From: Corinectria fuckeliana
Lineage: Eukaryota > Ascomycota > Sordariomycetes > Hypocreales > Nectriaceae
Direction of reading: 5' to 3'
DNA length: 64,000 bases
NCBI GenBank assembly: GCA_019137255.1
Contig: WPDH01000080.1
Span: 62,001-126,000 of the forward strand
Shown here: positions 53,561-64,000 of the stretch, piece after piece
Numbering within the stretch: position 1 is the stretch's first letter
Layout: every line of letters begins with the position of its first letter
Position numbers and translations under genes: made by a program
The notes under the pieces: generated by a model
Databases searched by the model: none
Seen by the model: only the letters and a program-made list of their open reading frames with translations
What the model was told of the DNA's origin: nothing

Positions 53561-56432
53561 ATGATGGCACAGCCCGTGCCTCATCAGCCCACCGACAAGA
53601 AACGCGTCAAGGTCTACGAGCTGCGCAACAATGACTGGTTCGACCGAGGCACCGGGTTCTGCACCGCCTCCTTCGCGACGGTACGCTACACTTGCGCGCT
53701 TCCCATGTGGATCTTTGTTCCTTGCGCTTGAGCTATGTCGCTGACCAGACATTGACATGTGCAGACCGAAGATGGCCGGAAGGACCCCCGAGTTATCGTT
53801 GAGTCCGAGGATCAGCCCGAGCGCCTCCTCCTAGAGACCAAGATCCAGAAGGAGGATGGCTTCCAGAAGCAGCAAGGCATGTCACGATCCCCGTCTGAGC
53901 GATGGATGTCAAATCTGACGCTTTCCGCAGAGACTCTCATCGTCTGGCAAGAGCCTGGCAGTGGCGTGGACATGGCCTTGAGTTTTCAGGAACCCGAAGG
54001 CTGTGCCATGATATGGTACGTCGCGTCATCCCCATCGCGCATCTCGACCAGTTGAGCACCAGTTGATTTTTTCTCAGGCGATTCGTCAGTAGTGTTCAGC
54101 AATCATTTCACAACAACCTCGCTGGCGCTGGTATGCGGAACTGCACTCTGTCTGGAAGGGATGTTTGCTAATGCCACATATTTAGACGATGGACTATCTG
54201 ATGACCTCGCCATCGAAGTCCCTGCCACGATCAACCTTCCCAATGCCGAACTCGGAAATCTCCCAGAGATCGAATCGAACATGCGAATCATGAGTTCGTC
54301 AGCAAATGGTCGAGACGCTCTGGCCAAGTCGATCATGGCCGAAGACTATATCGGCCGCCTTATTCCCCTGGTTGAGATAGCCGAAGATCTCGAGAGTTTG
54401 CAAGACCTGCATCGGTTATGCAATATCATGAAGACGATCATTCTACTCAACGACACCTCGATTATCGAACATGCCGTGTCCGACGAATGCGTATTGGGGG
54501 TAGTTGGCGCGCTGGAATACGACCCGGATTTCCCTAGTCACAAAGCCAATCATCGTCACTGGTTGGACAACCAAGGCCGATACAAGGAGGTGGTGCCGAT
54601 TGAGGATGAGCAAACCCGGAGGAAAATCCACCAGACCTACCGGCTTCAGTACCTCAAGGACGTTGTCCTGGCCCGAATCCTGGACGACCCGACCTTTTCC
54701 GTTCTCAACTCCCTCATCTTCTTCAACCAAGTCGATATTGTTCAGCATCTGCAGGCGAACACAGCATTCCTCAACGAACTCTTCGGCATCTTTAGCTCTC
54801 CCGCCCCCGACCAGAAGAGAAGAAAAGAAGCGGTCTTGTTCATTCAGCAGTGCTGCGCGATTGCCAAGAACATTCAGCCGCCCGCTCGACAGACGCTATA
54901 CAACAACTTCATCGCTCACGGACTCCTCCAGGTAATTCATTTCGGATTGCGGCACGGCGATGTCGGTGTTAGAGTGGGAGCCACGGATATCTTGATCTCC
55001 ATTATCGATCATGACCCGCAGATGATCCGCCAGACCATCTATCGACAGATGCACGAGAACCAGGCGCCGTTGACGGACTCTTTAATCGATCTGCTCCTCG
55101 TCGAGGTCGACCTCGGGGTCAAGTCTCAGATCTCGGAAGCCCTCAAAGTCCTCTTGGATCCTGGTCCGCCAGTTCAGGGTCAGGAGGCCTTTGTGAAGGC
55201 CAATGGTGAATTCGCAGGCCGAACGCGACCCCAGCCGAATATCGATCCCCAGCAGGATGTGTTCCTGACTCGGTTCTACGAGCGATCTGCACCAAGGCTT
55301 TTCAAGCCTCTCCTCGACCTAGAGAGGAGAACAGACATGAACTTTCCGGCCCAACAGGCCTCCATGTTCACGTATCTGATTGAGATTCTTTGCTTCTTTA
55401 TCCGTCAGCACAATCTGCGATGCAAGTTCTTTGTTATGACGAACAACATCGCTCAGCGAGTTGCTCAACTTCTCGAATGTCCAGAGAAGTACTTGCGACT
55501 AGGTATGAATTCTCCGTTTTGCCCTATATACCCTCACTAATCATACGATAGTTGCCATTCGATTTTTTAGATCCTTGATTGGACTCCAGGACGAGTTCTA
55601 TGTTAAACATTTGACCGAGAAGCAGATTCTGGGCCCGATCCTTGATGTTTTGATCGAGACCATGCCCAGGGATAACCTCCTAAGTTCCGCGTCGCTGGAG
55701 TTTTTCGAATACATCAAAAAGGAGAACCTCAAGGATCTTGTCAAGTACCTCGTTGTGAATTACCGGGATAAGCTGGCCAGCCTCAACTATATGCCAACAT
55801 TTCGAGACATCATTCTCCGATACGACCAGACACAGGGCTACACGTCGAATGTGGACTACTTCCTAGAAGCTGAGGATGAGCTGGGCCGAAGACCGCCTCC
55901 AAACCAGAGGCTCATGGAGCAGATCACCGTCGAGCAAGAACAAGAAGACTACTGGGCAAGTTCGGACCCGGAAGATGAGGATGACCAACAGGGCAAAGAC
56001 ACTGGCAAGACACCGTCAACCAACGGTTCTGCTAGCGCGAGGCTTCTCGTCGATTACGCCTCAGACGAGGAAGCAGATGAACACTTGGACCCAAAAGCGT
56101 CACTAGAGGCCCAGCAGAGCGAAGGCGGATCGGAAACTGGAGCCTCTGCTGGTGACGGAGGCCTTGGGACAGTGCCGCCCCCTGAACGACTATCGGAAAA
56201 GCGCCGCCGCGAGGAAGATGAAGAAGAGGACGAGTTGGGCAAGCTGATGCAGAACAAGCGACGCAACAGTAGCGGCTCAACGACGGGTGTTTCTGGCGTC
56301 CCGCACGGCGTTTTGCGAAGACGCAAGAGCTTCACAGCTGGCTCAGGCAACGGCGCCCCCAAAAAGATCTCCATCAGTCTCTCCCCGTCTATCCGAACCG
56401 GCGGCGGGTCACGATCTGACGAAGAGCCGTGA
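53561..56432 (+). CDS. PSY2: PP4 regulatory subunit 3 (PSY2/SMEK/Falafel)
   Basis: Six exons, 53561-53680, 53765-53876, 53931-54015, 54078-54130, 54186-55502 and 55552-56432, give 855 aa; introns 84, 54, 62, 55 and 49 nt. Intron 2 is GC-AG (CAAG|GCATGT...CCGCAG). Family knowledge: PSY2 directs protein phosphatase 4 to substrates in DNA-damage recovery and nutrient signalling. Seen: N-terminal EVH1/PH-like domain (KRVKVYELRNNDWFDRGTG, VIVESEDQPERLLLETKI, LIVWQEPGSGVDMALSFQE, GCAMIW); SMK-1 domain beginning around SMRIM-like and IPLVEIAEDLESLQDL; the armadillo-like middle; and an acidic/basic disordered tail (DYWASSDPEDEDD, KRRREEDEEEDELGKL) with a possible nuclear signal KRRR. The frame is open 70 codons upstream but without ATG. 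Confidence 0.95.
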
Positions 56433-56844
56433 TCATACTTTCTCCACTTCTTTCGGCGACGGCGTAAGGGGTATCATATAATTTTCTTGGTTTATCATTC
56501 AGGGACGAGGTCAGAAACGTGGATTGACGAGGCTTCTTACCTGGATTGACTGAGCTGACAAGGACGGGCAAGGAAGGATAGGGGAGAGGGCTGGCGTTGT
56601 GTTTGCTTCTTAGTGTGTTTTTGCGCCAAGCGCCTCTGAGATCTCTGACTGTACCCCCTCGGCATTCCCCCGACGGGACAGCGGGAGGACCTCGTGATGC
56701 TCGGTCTAATGGTTTTGTCAGTACTAGAGTCGGCCCTCTAGGTGATAGACTCGCCAAACAACGGCGGCATGGCAATTCTTTTGGGGGAGGATATGGATTT
56801 TCCGCGAAGAGAGATTGGCAGGACCGCGATGGAAAAGTCAAAGC

Positions 56845-56869
56845 GAGAGAGAGAGAGAGAGAGAGAGAG
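56845..56869. repeat. (GA)n microsatellite
   Basis: About twelve perfect GA dinucleotides in the convergent intergenic region. Confidence 0.9.
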
Positions 56870-57296
56870 GCGTCAGCCGCACAGGGTATGTGCCGGCCAT
56901 GGCTTTTTGCTGCGTGTTGTGTATCATACATATCTCCTGTTTCCCGCCGAGCTTGTCCACGCAAGGGGCAAGTCGGGGCCTCGGGATCAGGGTCAGATGG
57001 AACTGATCCCAGGTCCATTTCATCATGACTAAATGAACTGAAGACCGATTTGGACGTCAAATGTATATGCCTCCTGAATGTGTGTTGAATTGAGTTAAAT
57101 CAAGAACTTCACCTTGGAATCCCTCTTTGTGAGTTTCGAAGTCGTCGTGACTTCATCGAGGCTCTTCATGGGGGGCATTCGTTGAACCCATTCAATACTA
57201 CGACTGTCAAAAACAGTGGTATGAGTTTCGTGCATCAACTTCGCCCTTAGAAATACCTTGCATGTATGTTGCTAGAAGCAATACTCTAATATATAT

Positions 57297-57320
57297 GCTA
57301 ATGATGTATGCATCATTAGC
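57297..57320. repeat. Perfect inverted repeat (hairpin) near AFG2-like 3' end
   Basis: GCTAATGATG, loop TATG, CATCATTAGC: a 10-bp perfect stem 70 bp past the stop of the AFG2-like gene, within its likely 3' UTR. It could be an RNA hairpin or simply chance. Confidence 0.7.
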
Positions 57321-57388
57321 GGACGTCTAACCACAGTCGTGATCCAAGCCCCAGTAATCCCCATCCATATAATCTAACTTAACTTTTC

Positions 57389-59780
57389 CTATAACTTCCG
57401 AAACTGTTTCGACCACTTTTCGTATCCATCAATCATCTGCTTCGTAATGTTGCGCGGCATCCGATCCAGCGCGCCCTCTAGGTCGGCCATCTTAACCTGA
57501 GGCTTGGTAGCCGCCTCGCTCTCGTCGTCGTCGTCAAAGGAGCCCTGCGCCATGACGCAGGCGTCGTTGCACGCCGCCTTGATCTCGGCGCCCGAGTGGC
57601 CTTCGGCGCGGCGGGCCAGCTCCGGGATGTCGACGTCGTCGGCGACGGGCAAGCCGCGCGTGTTGACGGCGAAGATGGTCTCGCGGGCAGTCTGGTCCGG
57701 CGGACCAACGTACAAGACCTGGTCGAAGCGGCCCGGGCGCATGAGAGCCGGGTCCATGGCCTCCGGGCGGTTGGTGGCGGCGAGGACGAGGACGCCCGTG
57801 AGGGTTTCGAAGCCATCCATCTCGGTAAGGAGGGTGGTGAGCATGTTGACGGCGCCCGTGTTCCGGGATGCGGTGCCGACTGATCCCGTGCGCTGACCGC
57901 CGATGGAGTCGATTTCGTCGAAGAAGATGATGGAGGGCGATGCGGCGCGGGCACGCTCGAAGAGGGTGCGGACGGCGCGCTCAGACTCGCCGACATACAT
58001 GTTGAGCAGCTCAGCGCCTTTGACGGCGAAGAAGTTGAAGCCAGACTCGGTGGCCGTGGCCTGAGCAGAGAGCGTCTTGGAGCAGCCGGGAGGGCCGTAG
58101 AGGAGAATGCCCTTGCCAGGGGGTCGGAGGAACCGTTCGGGATTCTAGGGAAACAATGGTAAGCAGGGGAAATTAGATGGAAGCAAAATGGCTCGGGGAA
58201 GAGAAACGCAAACACACCTTGGTGTACTTGACCATGAGAGCGAGAGCCTTCTTTAGAGTGTCCTGACCACCGATATCTTTCCAGTGGATGGTTGGAGGGT
58301 TCAGGTTAATGTCGTTCATGGCAGTTGGCCGAGTATTGCGCAAGGCCTTTTCCAGGTCTGCTTTCACCAGGTATTGCTCTTCGCCCAAGGTAACATTGAC
58401 TCCCACATCATCGAGCCGGGTGCCGAAGATTTCCATGGCATTTGCCACGAGTCTGCCAATGTCGTTGGGGTTGAAAGCGTGGGTTCTTTCTGCCACGTTG
58501 GAGAGGACTTGCTCCTTCTCCTCTGATTTGAGGGGGGGGTCGACGAACTTGAGGATTTCAAGACGCTCCAGGGTTCGCGGGATGGGTAAGGCGATGTTCT
58601 TGCAGAACCGAGTGAGCTTCTGGAGCTTGGGAGGGACGTCGTTAAAGTAGTCCAAGCACGTCGCAATGACCACGAGCTTGGGAAGAGCGTTGTTGGCGGC
58701 GGCGAAGGCGGAGAGGTTGTCAAGCTCTTCGCCGATGGCCTCAACAACCGAGTCACGGTTAGAACGGTCCTTACTGATGAGCCCATCCAACTCATCGATG
58801 AGAACGATACTTGGTTGCTGGGCCTGGGCGAGCTTGAAGGTCTCTCGGATAGTGGTGAGCTTGTCGGACGGTTTAATCCAGTGTACGCGGCCCCAGTCGG
58901 TCGCGGCGATGCGCTGCAGAATAAAGGTCTTGCCGGTTCCCCGGCCACCATGGATGATGAATCCGCAGGACTGGCGCTCGTTTCTGGCGTAGAAGGGGCG
59001 GCAGAAACCCCTGAGGAAGCTGTTGATAAATTTGACCTGGGCGGGAAAGCCAGGCACGCCCGTCACGACCAGGTCGCCACCGGGCTCGCCTATTGAAGGG
59101 GCAGCCTCCTCCTCGCCGGGCTGTAGAATGCGGATGCCGGACGATTCGGGGTTGAAGCGGGCGACGCTGTTTGTGCGTGAGTTGACGGAGAGCACTCTGA
59201 AGTTCCGGCGCACTTTGTTAATGGCCACGCCTTCCAGGACCATGCCTGGGAAGATGAGTTCGGCGCGATCTGCCAGAGGTCAGTTTCCCGTTTCGCATTT
59301 CCAAGTGAGAGAGGGCTATCAACCGAGTGAAAGGCTCAAGGCAGGTTCCCAGGCGAGAGGATACCTTCTCGTCTTTTCGGACTCAGCCTTCTCGCCCGCC
59401 TCGCCTTCCACGACAACCTCGTCTGCATCCGGCGTGGAGCCCGCGAGGGTAATGCGAACCTGGTCGCCGAGCTTGAAGCCGGCGGCCTCCTGGAAGGCGC
59501 GGGTCATCATGACGACGTTGGGACTGAGGTTCTTCTCCGGCAGGATCCACAGCGAGGCCTCACGCCGGATCTCGTCCTGGGCAGCGGCATCGTGGGCATC
59601 TCTCGGGCCGCCCGTGTCGAGACGTGCGACGAGGCAGTGCTTCCCGTTCTCGAGGGTGCCCGTCAGAGATAGCAGCGAGTCCTTGCTCACGTAGATGCGG
59701 GCGGCGCCCAGCAGACTCGACTTTTCGAGGCTGGTGTTGGACAGCGGCCGGACCTTGGCGTCGAGGCTCGAGACGAGCAT
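57389..59780 (-). CDS. AFG2: Double AAA+ ATPase, AFG2/DRG1 (SPATA5)-like
   Basis: Three exons, 59780-59324, 59269-58218 and 58144-57389, give 754 aa (yeast Afg2 has 780). Intron 1 uses donor GTTGAT (54 nt), the only choice that keeps frame and gives ALSLSL-D-RAELIFPG; intron 2 is 73 nt. Family knowledge: Afg2/Drg1 releases Rlp24 from pre-60S ribosomal particles in the cytoplasm. Seen: an N-domain (residues 1-230); D1 with Walker A GGRGTGKT (260-267) and Walker B IVLIDELDGL, but sensor 1 reads VIATCLDY and no RxxR arginine-finger region is visible; D2 with Walker A GPPGCSKT (520-527), the GCSKT form typical of Afg2, Walker B IIFFDEID (D579/E580) and a canonical RPGRFDQ. The degenerate D1 makes the orthology less certain than the family. 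Confidence 0.8.
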
Positions 59781-60583
59781 GGCTGGTGATGGCAGCCAGT
59801 CCGTTGGAAATTGCAGAGTTGCGAAGTTGTAGTTGCTGAGTTGCGTGGTGGGGGTTGTGGTAACTGTTTGTTTATTAGTGGGCAAGAAAGTTTTCTGCGT
59901 GCCTTCCACAAGACAACTGGTGCGTTGGCGTGTGAGTGTGTCGGTTGGTGTAAGAGACTAAATCTACCTACCTACTACGTCCTGCGCCGGACAAGGGCAG
60001 AAAAAAACGGATAGTATAATAGCCTAGCTGTTCTAATAGTTTCTATGCCCGAAGGCGAGTTTCCATCTAGAAGCCGGAATTCTATTGCAATCAGCAAACG
60101 CGTTCAGCCCTCATCCATACGTTGACTTAATCTAGCGTAGTCGATCGTATCAAGGCCATAAAAGGAAACGACTTGCGGCTTATACTCATGCTTTATTGAC
60201 AATATACGGCTCATTCATTACTGTACCTTTCATATTCCCTTTTACATGCTCCCTTTTACAACGTTGGTTATATATCCTCCTCTTAATAGAGACTCGTCTG
60301 AAGCGGCACTCCGGCACCGGTAGACTGCATTCCCAGGCGAGCGGGTCCCCGAAACTCCAGGGGTCTCAGGGCATCCACACGCCGGCGACACAACCCGCCG
60401 CTAACCCAGATCGGCCCAATCCCAGCGCCAGCGCAAAACCACCACCCCGAGCTTCCTCCACGGTGCTTCCCACCTCAACTCCTCCAGCTTCGTTTTCCCA
60501 TTTTCGCATCATTTCCTTCCTCCCTCCCTCTCGCCGGGAAACCCCGACATTCCCATGTCATCCCCCGGCCAGCCGCTGCCTGT
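59781..60583. promoter_or_regulatory. Divergent promoter AFG2-like / mitochondrial-type gene
   Basis: 803 bp between opposite start codons, AT-richer around 60000-60280. No named element is seen. An upstream in-frame ATG for the AFG2-like gene (59909) exists, but the start at MLVSSLDAK fits better. Confidence 0.5.
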
Positions 60584-61776
60584 ATGATCCGCCCCAGATG
60601 GCTAGCCCACGCCCAGGCGCTCTCCCCCGTCGCCGCCCCGCGGGCTAGACTCTTATCCTCTACCGTTGCCTTTCCCGGCTCCGGCCCGGCGCTCACAAGC
60701 ACCTCCGCCCCGACGACGACGACGACGAAGACGCCCGACCCCAAAGATGACTTTTCGAAGTCGCAGAAACTCTCCGTCGCCCATAACGAGGCTCTGCTGC
60801 CCCACGAAAAGGCGGCCCGTAGACGACTCCGTCGCCCACAACCCTCGCGCATCCTCCCGAACATCCCCAAGGTCGCCAACCCCGAGAACACCCACATGCT
60901 CCTCGTCGAGGGATTGAGTCCCAGCCTTCGGTCCAGCGACTTTTCCCGCCTCGCCGCTCGCGACATCTCCGACTGGAAGTCCGGCGTCAGCGAAGGTCTG
61001 CTGCTCCTCTCCTCTCCTCTTCTCTCCCCTCTTTTCCCGATCCCGTCCCCGACTGACACCCGACTTCGCTTCTAGTCCACCAGGAACGCGATCCCTGGAC
61101 CCTGGACCCCCTGGGCAACTACCGCATATCCTTCGCCTCCCACGCCGCCGCCCGCGTCTACCAGGCCAAGCTTGATCGCCTCTTCCGCCTCGCCCAGATC
61201 AAGATGCACTCCACCACCGGGCTGTGGACCGCCGCCGTCCCCGACCATCTGCGCGGCCCCGACGCTAGCCCGGAGGAGGAAGAGCTGGCCTTCACCCTCG
61301 CCCCGGGCTCCTGCACCCCCCACGGCGGCCGCCTCGGAGCCCAATTCTCCCGCGTCAAGGGCAAGTGGCCCTGGCAGCTCCTCGTGGCGAAGCTCATCAA
61401 GGAGTCCGGCTTTACCGTCGAGCCCGCCGTGGTCTTGCTCCACCTGAATCACTCGACCTTGTCCGCCGCCGACCTGCAGGCCTCCATCGACGAAGACGGC
61501 CAAGCCCGGAACGAGCCTTGGGCTACTAGCAAGCCTTACCACCTGATCACCTCCCTTTACGAGAACCAGGACATGCTGACGAACAACACCACCCGGATCG
61601 CCCTCCCTAAAGACAACGCCTTCCGCCAGAAGCTCCGGAATCGCTTCGTCTTGGTCTGCGAATCTCCCGATATCGCCTGGCGCTTCATCCGCAGTTGGAA
61701 TCAGCGCACGCTCACCAAGGAGGCCGAGGGCCAGACCCAACGGACGGTGCTTACGGCATCTTTCATAGAAGTGTAA
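60584..61776 (+). CDS. Unknown protein, probably mitochondrial, possible RRM-like fold
   Basis: Two exons, 60584-60995 and 61076-61776, with an 80-nt intron (GTCTGC...TTCTAG, phase 1), give 370 aa. Seen: an Arg/Ala/Ser-rich N-terminus without acidic residues (MIRPRWLAHAQAL...RARLLSS), typical of a mitochondrial presequence; then HMLLVEGLSPSLRSSDFSRL and, across the junction, a GNYRISFASHAAARVYQAKL segment whose beta-alpha pattern resembles an RNA-recognition motif; then a C-terminal part with PWQLLVAKLIKESGFTVEP and RFVLVCESPDIAWRFIRSW. No named family is recognised. Ortholog comparison would show whether it is a mitochondrial RNA-binding protein. Confidence 0.7.
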
Positions 61777-62407
61777 CAATAGAAATAGTAAATAACCGGG
61801 CCAAAAACAATTTGCAATAATAAACAAAACCCTCTTCTCTCGAACCTGGTACATGCCTGCATCTGCCCTTCAAGACGACCTCGTTTCTGAGGCCGCCTCG
61901 TCTACCAGTCCATCCTACCGTCTCTGCTCTCTCTCGTGTCCTCCTCGTGTCCTCCTCGTTTCCTTCGTGGGCCATTTCCATGCAGGTATCAAGTCTCTTC
62001 GCATCAAAGCCGCAAACAGGCACACAACGGTAGCAACGTGTATTAGACCCAGATCAAAAACCGAAACTCCAGACCATATTTGCTCTCTAAGGGTTAGGAA
62101 GGCCGACCGGGGCGAATAGACATGACCCGAGCCTCCTGTGTGTGGTTGTGACTCCTTCTTCCTCGCAGCTGAGGCCGCCGCCCTCTCTGAGTCTCTCACC
62201 CAGTCATCCATCCATCCTCTCCTCGAGCTCTCCACTCCTCCGTCACTCGATCCTTCTCGCCCATCTCTCTTCTCTTCTTTCTTCTCTGATCCCCTGTTCC
62301 TCGCAGGGACGTTGGCTGATACACGTCATGTGTCATGATAACTAAAATGAGTAAAAATAAAGACCAAGGGGGTAGCGACGGGTGTGGGCTGCTTCTTCGT
62401 AGGGTGT
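61777..62407. other. Convergent 3' intergenic region
   Basis: 631 bp between the 3' ends of the unknown mitochondrial-type gene and SEC4. CT-rich from 62150 to 62300. No gene is seen. Confidence 0.5.
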
Positions 62408-63462
62408 CTAACAGCACTTGCTACCACCATTGTCGCTCTTATCGTTGACGTTGACACCGCCCACCGAGGGTTGCTCGTTCTTGGAATTGTCGATGAGACG
62501 CTTCTTGATGTCGGCAGCTAGGCTGTAAAAGGCCTTATCGATATTGATGTTGCTCTTGGCGGAGACTTCAAGGAAAGGGACACCCAGCTCATCAGCAAGG
62601 GCCTGGCCTTGTTCGACCGAAACGACGCGCTTTTCCTCCCAGTCGCACTTGTTTCCGATCAGGATCTTGTTGACGCCCTCCGTGGCATGCTGCTCTACGT
62701 TTGAGAACCAAGTTCGGATGTCTGCGGGGCACCAATGTCAGCATTTCCTCTGCGGACTGAAGGCCATCCTGTCTTGGGGCATGGGTAGAGGTGCTTTTAT
62801 CGGGGCTTGGGGACTAGGCGCAGGCAGCAAGCAACGACGGTGATGACGCTGTGTGATGACGGGGCGGGACGCCACGAGGTGAATCCAAAGCGGAAAGTTC
62901 CGAAAGAAAAAGGACTCGTAGGAGACCGAAGAAGGTGGCAAACGTACTGTTGAAGGAGCGCTCATCCGTGACGTCGTATACGAGGAGGATGCCCATGGCA
63001 CCGCGGTAGTAAGCGGTGGTGATGGTGCGGAAACGCTCCTGGCCGGCGGTGTCCCAGATCTGCAGCTTGACGCGCTTTCCATCGAGCTCAATTGTCCTGA
63101 TCTTGAAGTCGATGCCAATAGTCGTGATGAAGGACGGTGTGAAGGAGTCTTCGCTGAAGCGCAGCAGACAGCACGACTTGCCGACGCCGGAGTCGCCTAT
63201 CAGGAGCAGCTTAATCTATTCGCAGGTTCGAGTCAGCGAGAGCGATTCTCGGCAATGGGCAACACAAGGTGCTATGTGCGGCGCCGAAGGCCTCGCGATG
63301 TGTTCTCCCATATGGGACCTAGCCGGGGACATTGCGATGGCGAGACACTGGACGCAAGACGCTGGACGCTATACGCAAGAGGCAGGGGGGGGGCGGGCAG
63401 CGGCGGTGGGGGGAGGAGAGGTCGTATCGTACCAGGAAGTCGTAGTTGCGATTACTCGACAT
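62408..63462 (-). CDS. SEC4: Rab GTPase of the Sec4/Rab8 group
   Basis: Three exons, 63462-63433, 63215-62948 and 62721-62408, give 203 aa. The introns (217 and 226 nt) are much longer than all others in the window. Family knowledge: Sec4/SrgA drives docking of secretory vesicles at the hyphal tip with the exocyst. Seen: MSSNRNYDFL then the P-loop LLIGDSGVGKSCCLLRF, effector loop TTIGIDFKIRTIEL, switch II WDTAGQERFRTITTAYYRG, guanine-binding NKCD and SAK (EVSAKSNIN), and a C-terminal KCC for double geranylgeranylation. The switch I sequence and length favour Sec4/Rab8 over Ypt1/Rab1; the latter would be the main alternative. Confidence 0.93.
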
Positions 63463-64000
63463 GGTGACGGATGGCAGCGGCGGCGATGGCGGCAGCAACG
63501 GGAGAGGCAGAGGGGGTTCGGAAGGAGGACGGTCGGGGGATGAGGTCGTCGAGGATTGAAGGTCTGAGGTCGAGTCGCGGAGGAGATGACGGGAGGTTTG
63601 GGACTTGAGACCTGGGGACTTGGGACAGCGCAGTAGTACTAGTAGGCAGGCAGTGAGTTAGTAGGCGGGTGGGTGGGTTATGTCAGGTCCGGGTCCAATC
63701 CAGCACGGCAGGTGGCAGGTGACGACGGACGAGGGATTGCAGATGTGGCGGGTGCGCGTATACCGTAGGGTACCTCAGACGGTACGGGTACCTAGGGAAG
63801 AGCTGAAGCCGCTGAAGCGGTACTGCCTGGTACTAGGTATTAGCGGTCACTGCCCGCTAGAAAGCCAGCTCAGTGGATGTGTCCAGTATCGTGCTAAGTA
63901 GCTGCGGTACGTACCTTGCCTAAGTAAGTACTAGTAGTACTAAGAGCTGGGGCTAGGCGGGTTAGGGAAGTCGGCGACGCCGCTTGATGCTCTAGGCCTG
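63463..64000. promoter_or_regulatory. SEC4 upstream region
   Basis: 538 bp to the window end. The first 150 bp (probable leader) are purine-rich on the plus strand (GGCGGCGATGGCGG). TAGTACTAGTAG and GGTACC/GTACGT repeats occur near 63630-63650 and 63770-63950. No other gene start is visible. Confidence 0.5.

Larger units (their letters stand above)
56433..57388. other. Convergent 3' intergenic region PSY2 / AFG2-like
   Basis: 956 bp between two 3' ends. Holds a (GA)12 tract at 56845-56869 and a 10-bp-stem inverted repeat at 57297-57320. A 223-codon minus frame (56389-57060) is discounted as low-complexity chance. Confidence 0.5.

Noticed and set aside
56389..57060. 223-codon minus frame between PSY2 and the AFG2-like gene
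   Set aside because: Contains the translated GA microsatellite (Ser-Leu run) and antisense of the PSY2 end; no protein-like features.
61072..61854. 260-codon minus frame over the mitochondrial-type gene
   Set aside because: Antisense shadow of a GC-rich coding exon; the plus-strand product has a coherent splice structure and presequence.

Overview
The window is nuclear DNA of a filamentous ascomycete (Pezizomycotina, most probably a Sordariomycete). The evidence is intron-containing genes with short introns (mostly 47-84 nt) and CTRAY-like branch sites, classic single-copy fungal proteins (CDC73, LEU5, IMP2, eIF2alpha, BUB3, ERG1, ALG5, PSY2, SEC4), and transposon copies decayed by C-to-T and G-to-A transitions, as expected from repeat-induced point mutation (RIP). 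I place 19 protein-coding genes with 34 introns; splice sites were assigned by hand from reading frame and family resemblance.

Layout. 1-4664 is gene-free. 4665-5936 is CDC73 (minus). 5937-18730 is a transposon graveyard: a complete but dead 6.07-kb Ty1/copia LTR element (6612-12681) with 206-bp LTRs and a 5-bp target duplication, then a nest of three related degenerate repeats (13.2-18.7 kb), the last of which carries a 690-bp miniature LTR element (TRIM-like, 17665-18354) with 169-bp LTRs and its own 5-bp target duplication.

From 18.9 kb onwards the sequence is gene-rich: LEU5-type CoA carrier (-), METTL4-like MT-A70 methyltransferase (+), mitoribosomal uL23m/MRP20 (-), an unknown protein (+), MME1-type carrier (-), an F-box-like protein (+), IMP2 protease (-), eIF2alpha (-), BUB3 (+), a tentative small gene (-), an aldo/keto reductase with 7 introns (-), a PPR-like protein (+), ERG1 squalene epoxidase (+), ALG5 (-), a Ser/Pro-rich protein (-), PSY2/SMEK (+), an AFG2/DRG1-like double AAA ATPase (-), a probable mitochondrial protein (+) and SEC4-type Rab GTPase (-). 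A 4.4-kb gene-free stretch lies at 49.1-53.6 kb.

Functions are mostly housekeeping. Five to seven of the products act in mitochondria (two carriers, a ribosomal protein, the inner-membrane protease, PPR-like and unknown proteins); the rest serve transcription, translation initiation, spindle checkpoint, PP4 signalling, sterol and glycan synthesis, ribosome maturation and exocytosis. I see no secondary-metabolite cluster. The most unusual signals are the intact-boundary RIPed copia element with an apparent half-tRNA primer site, the TRIM with a tRNA-like internal promoter, three GC-AG introns among 34, and a 4-nt microexon in the aldo/keto reductase gene.
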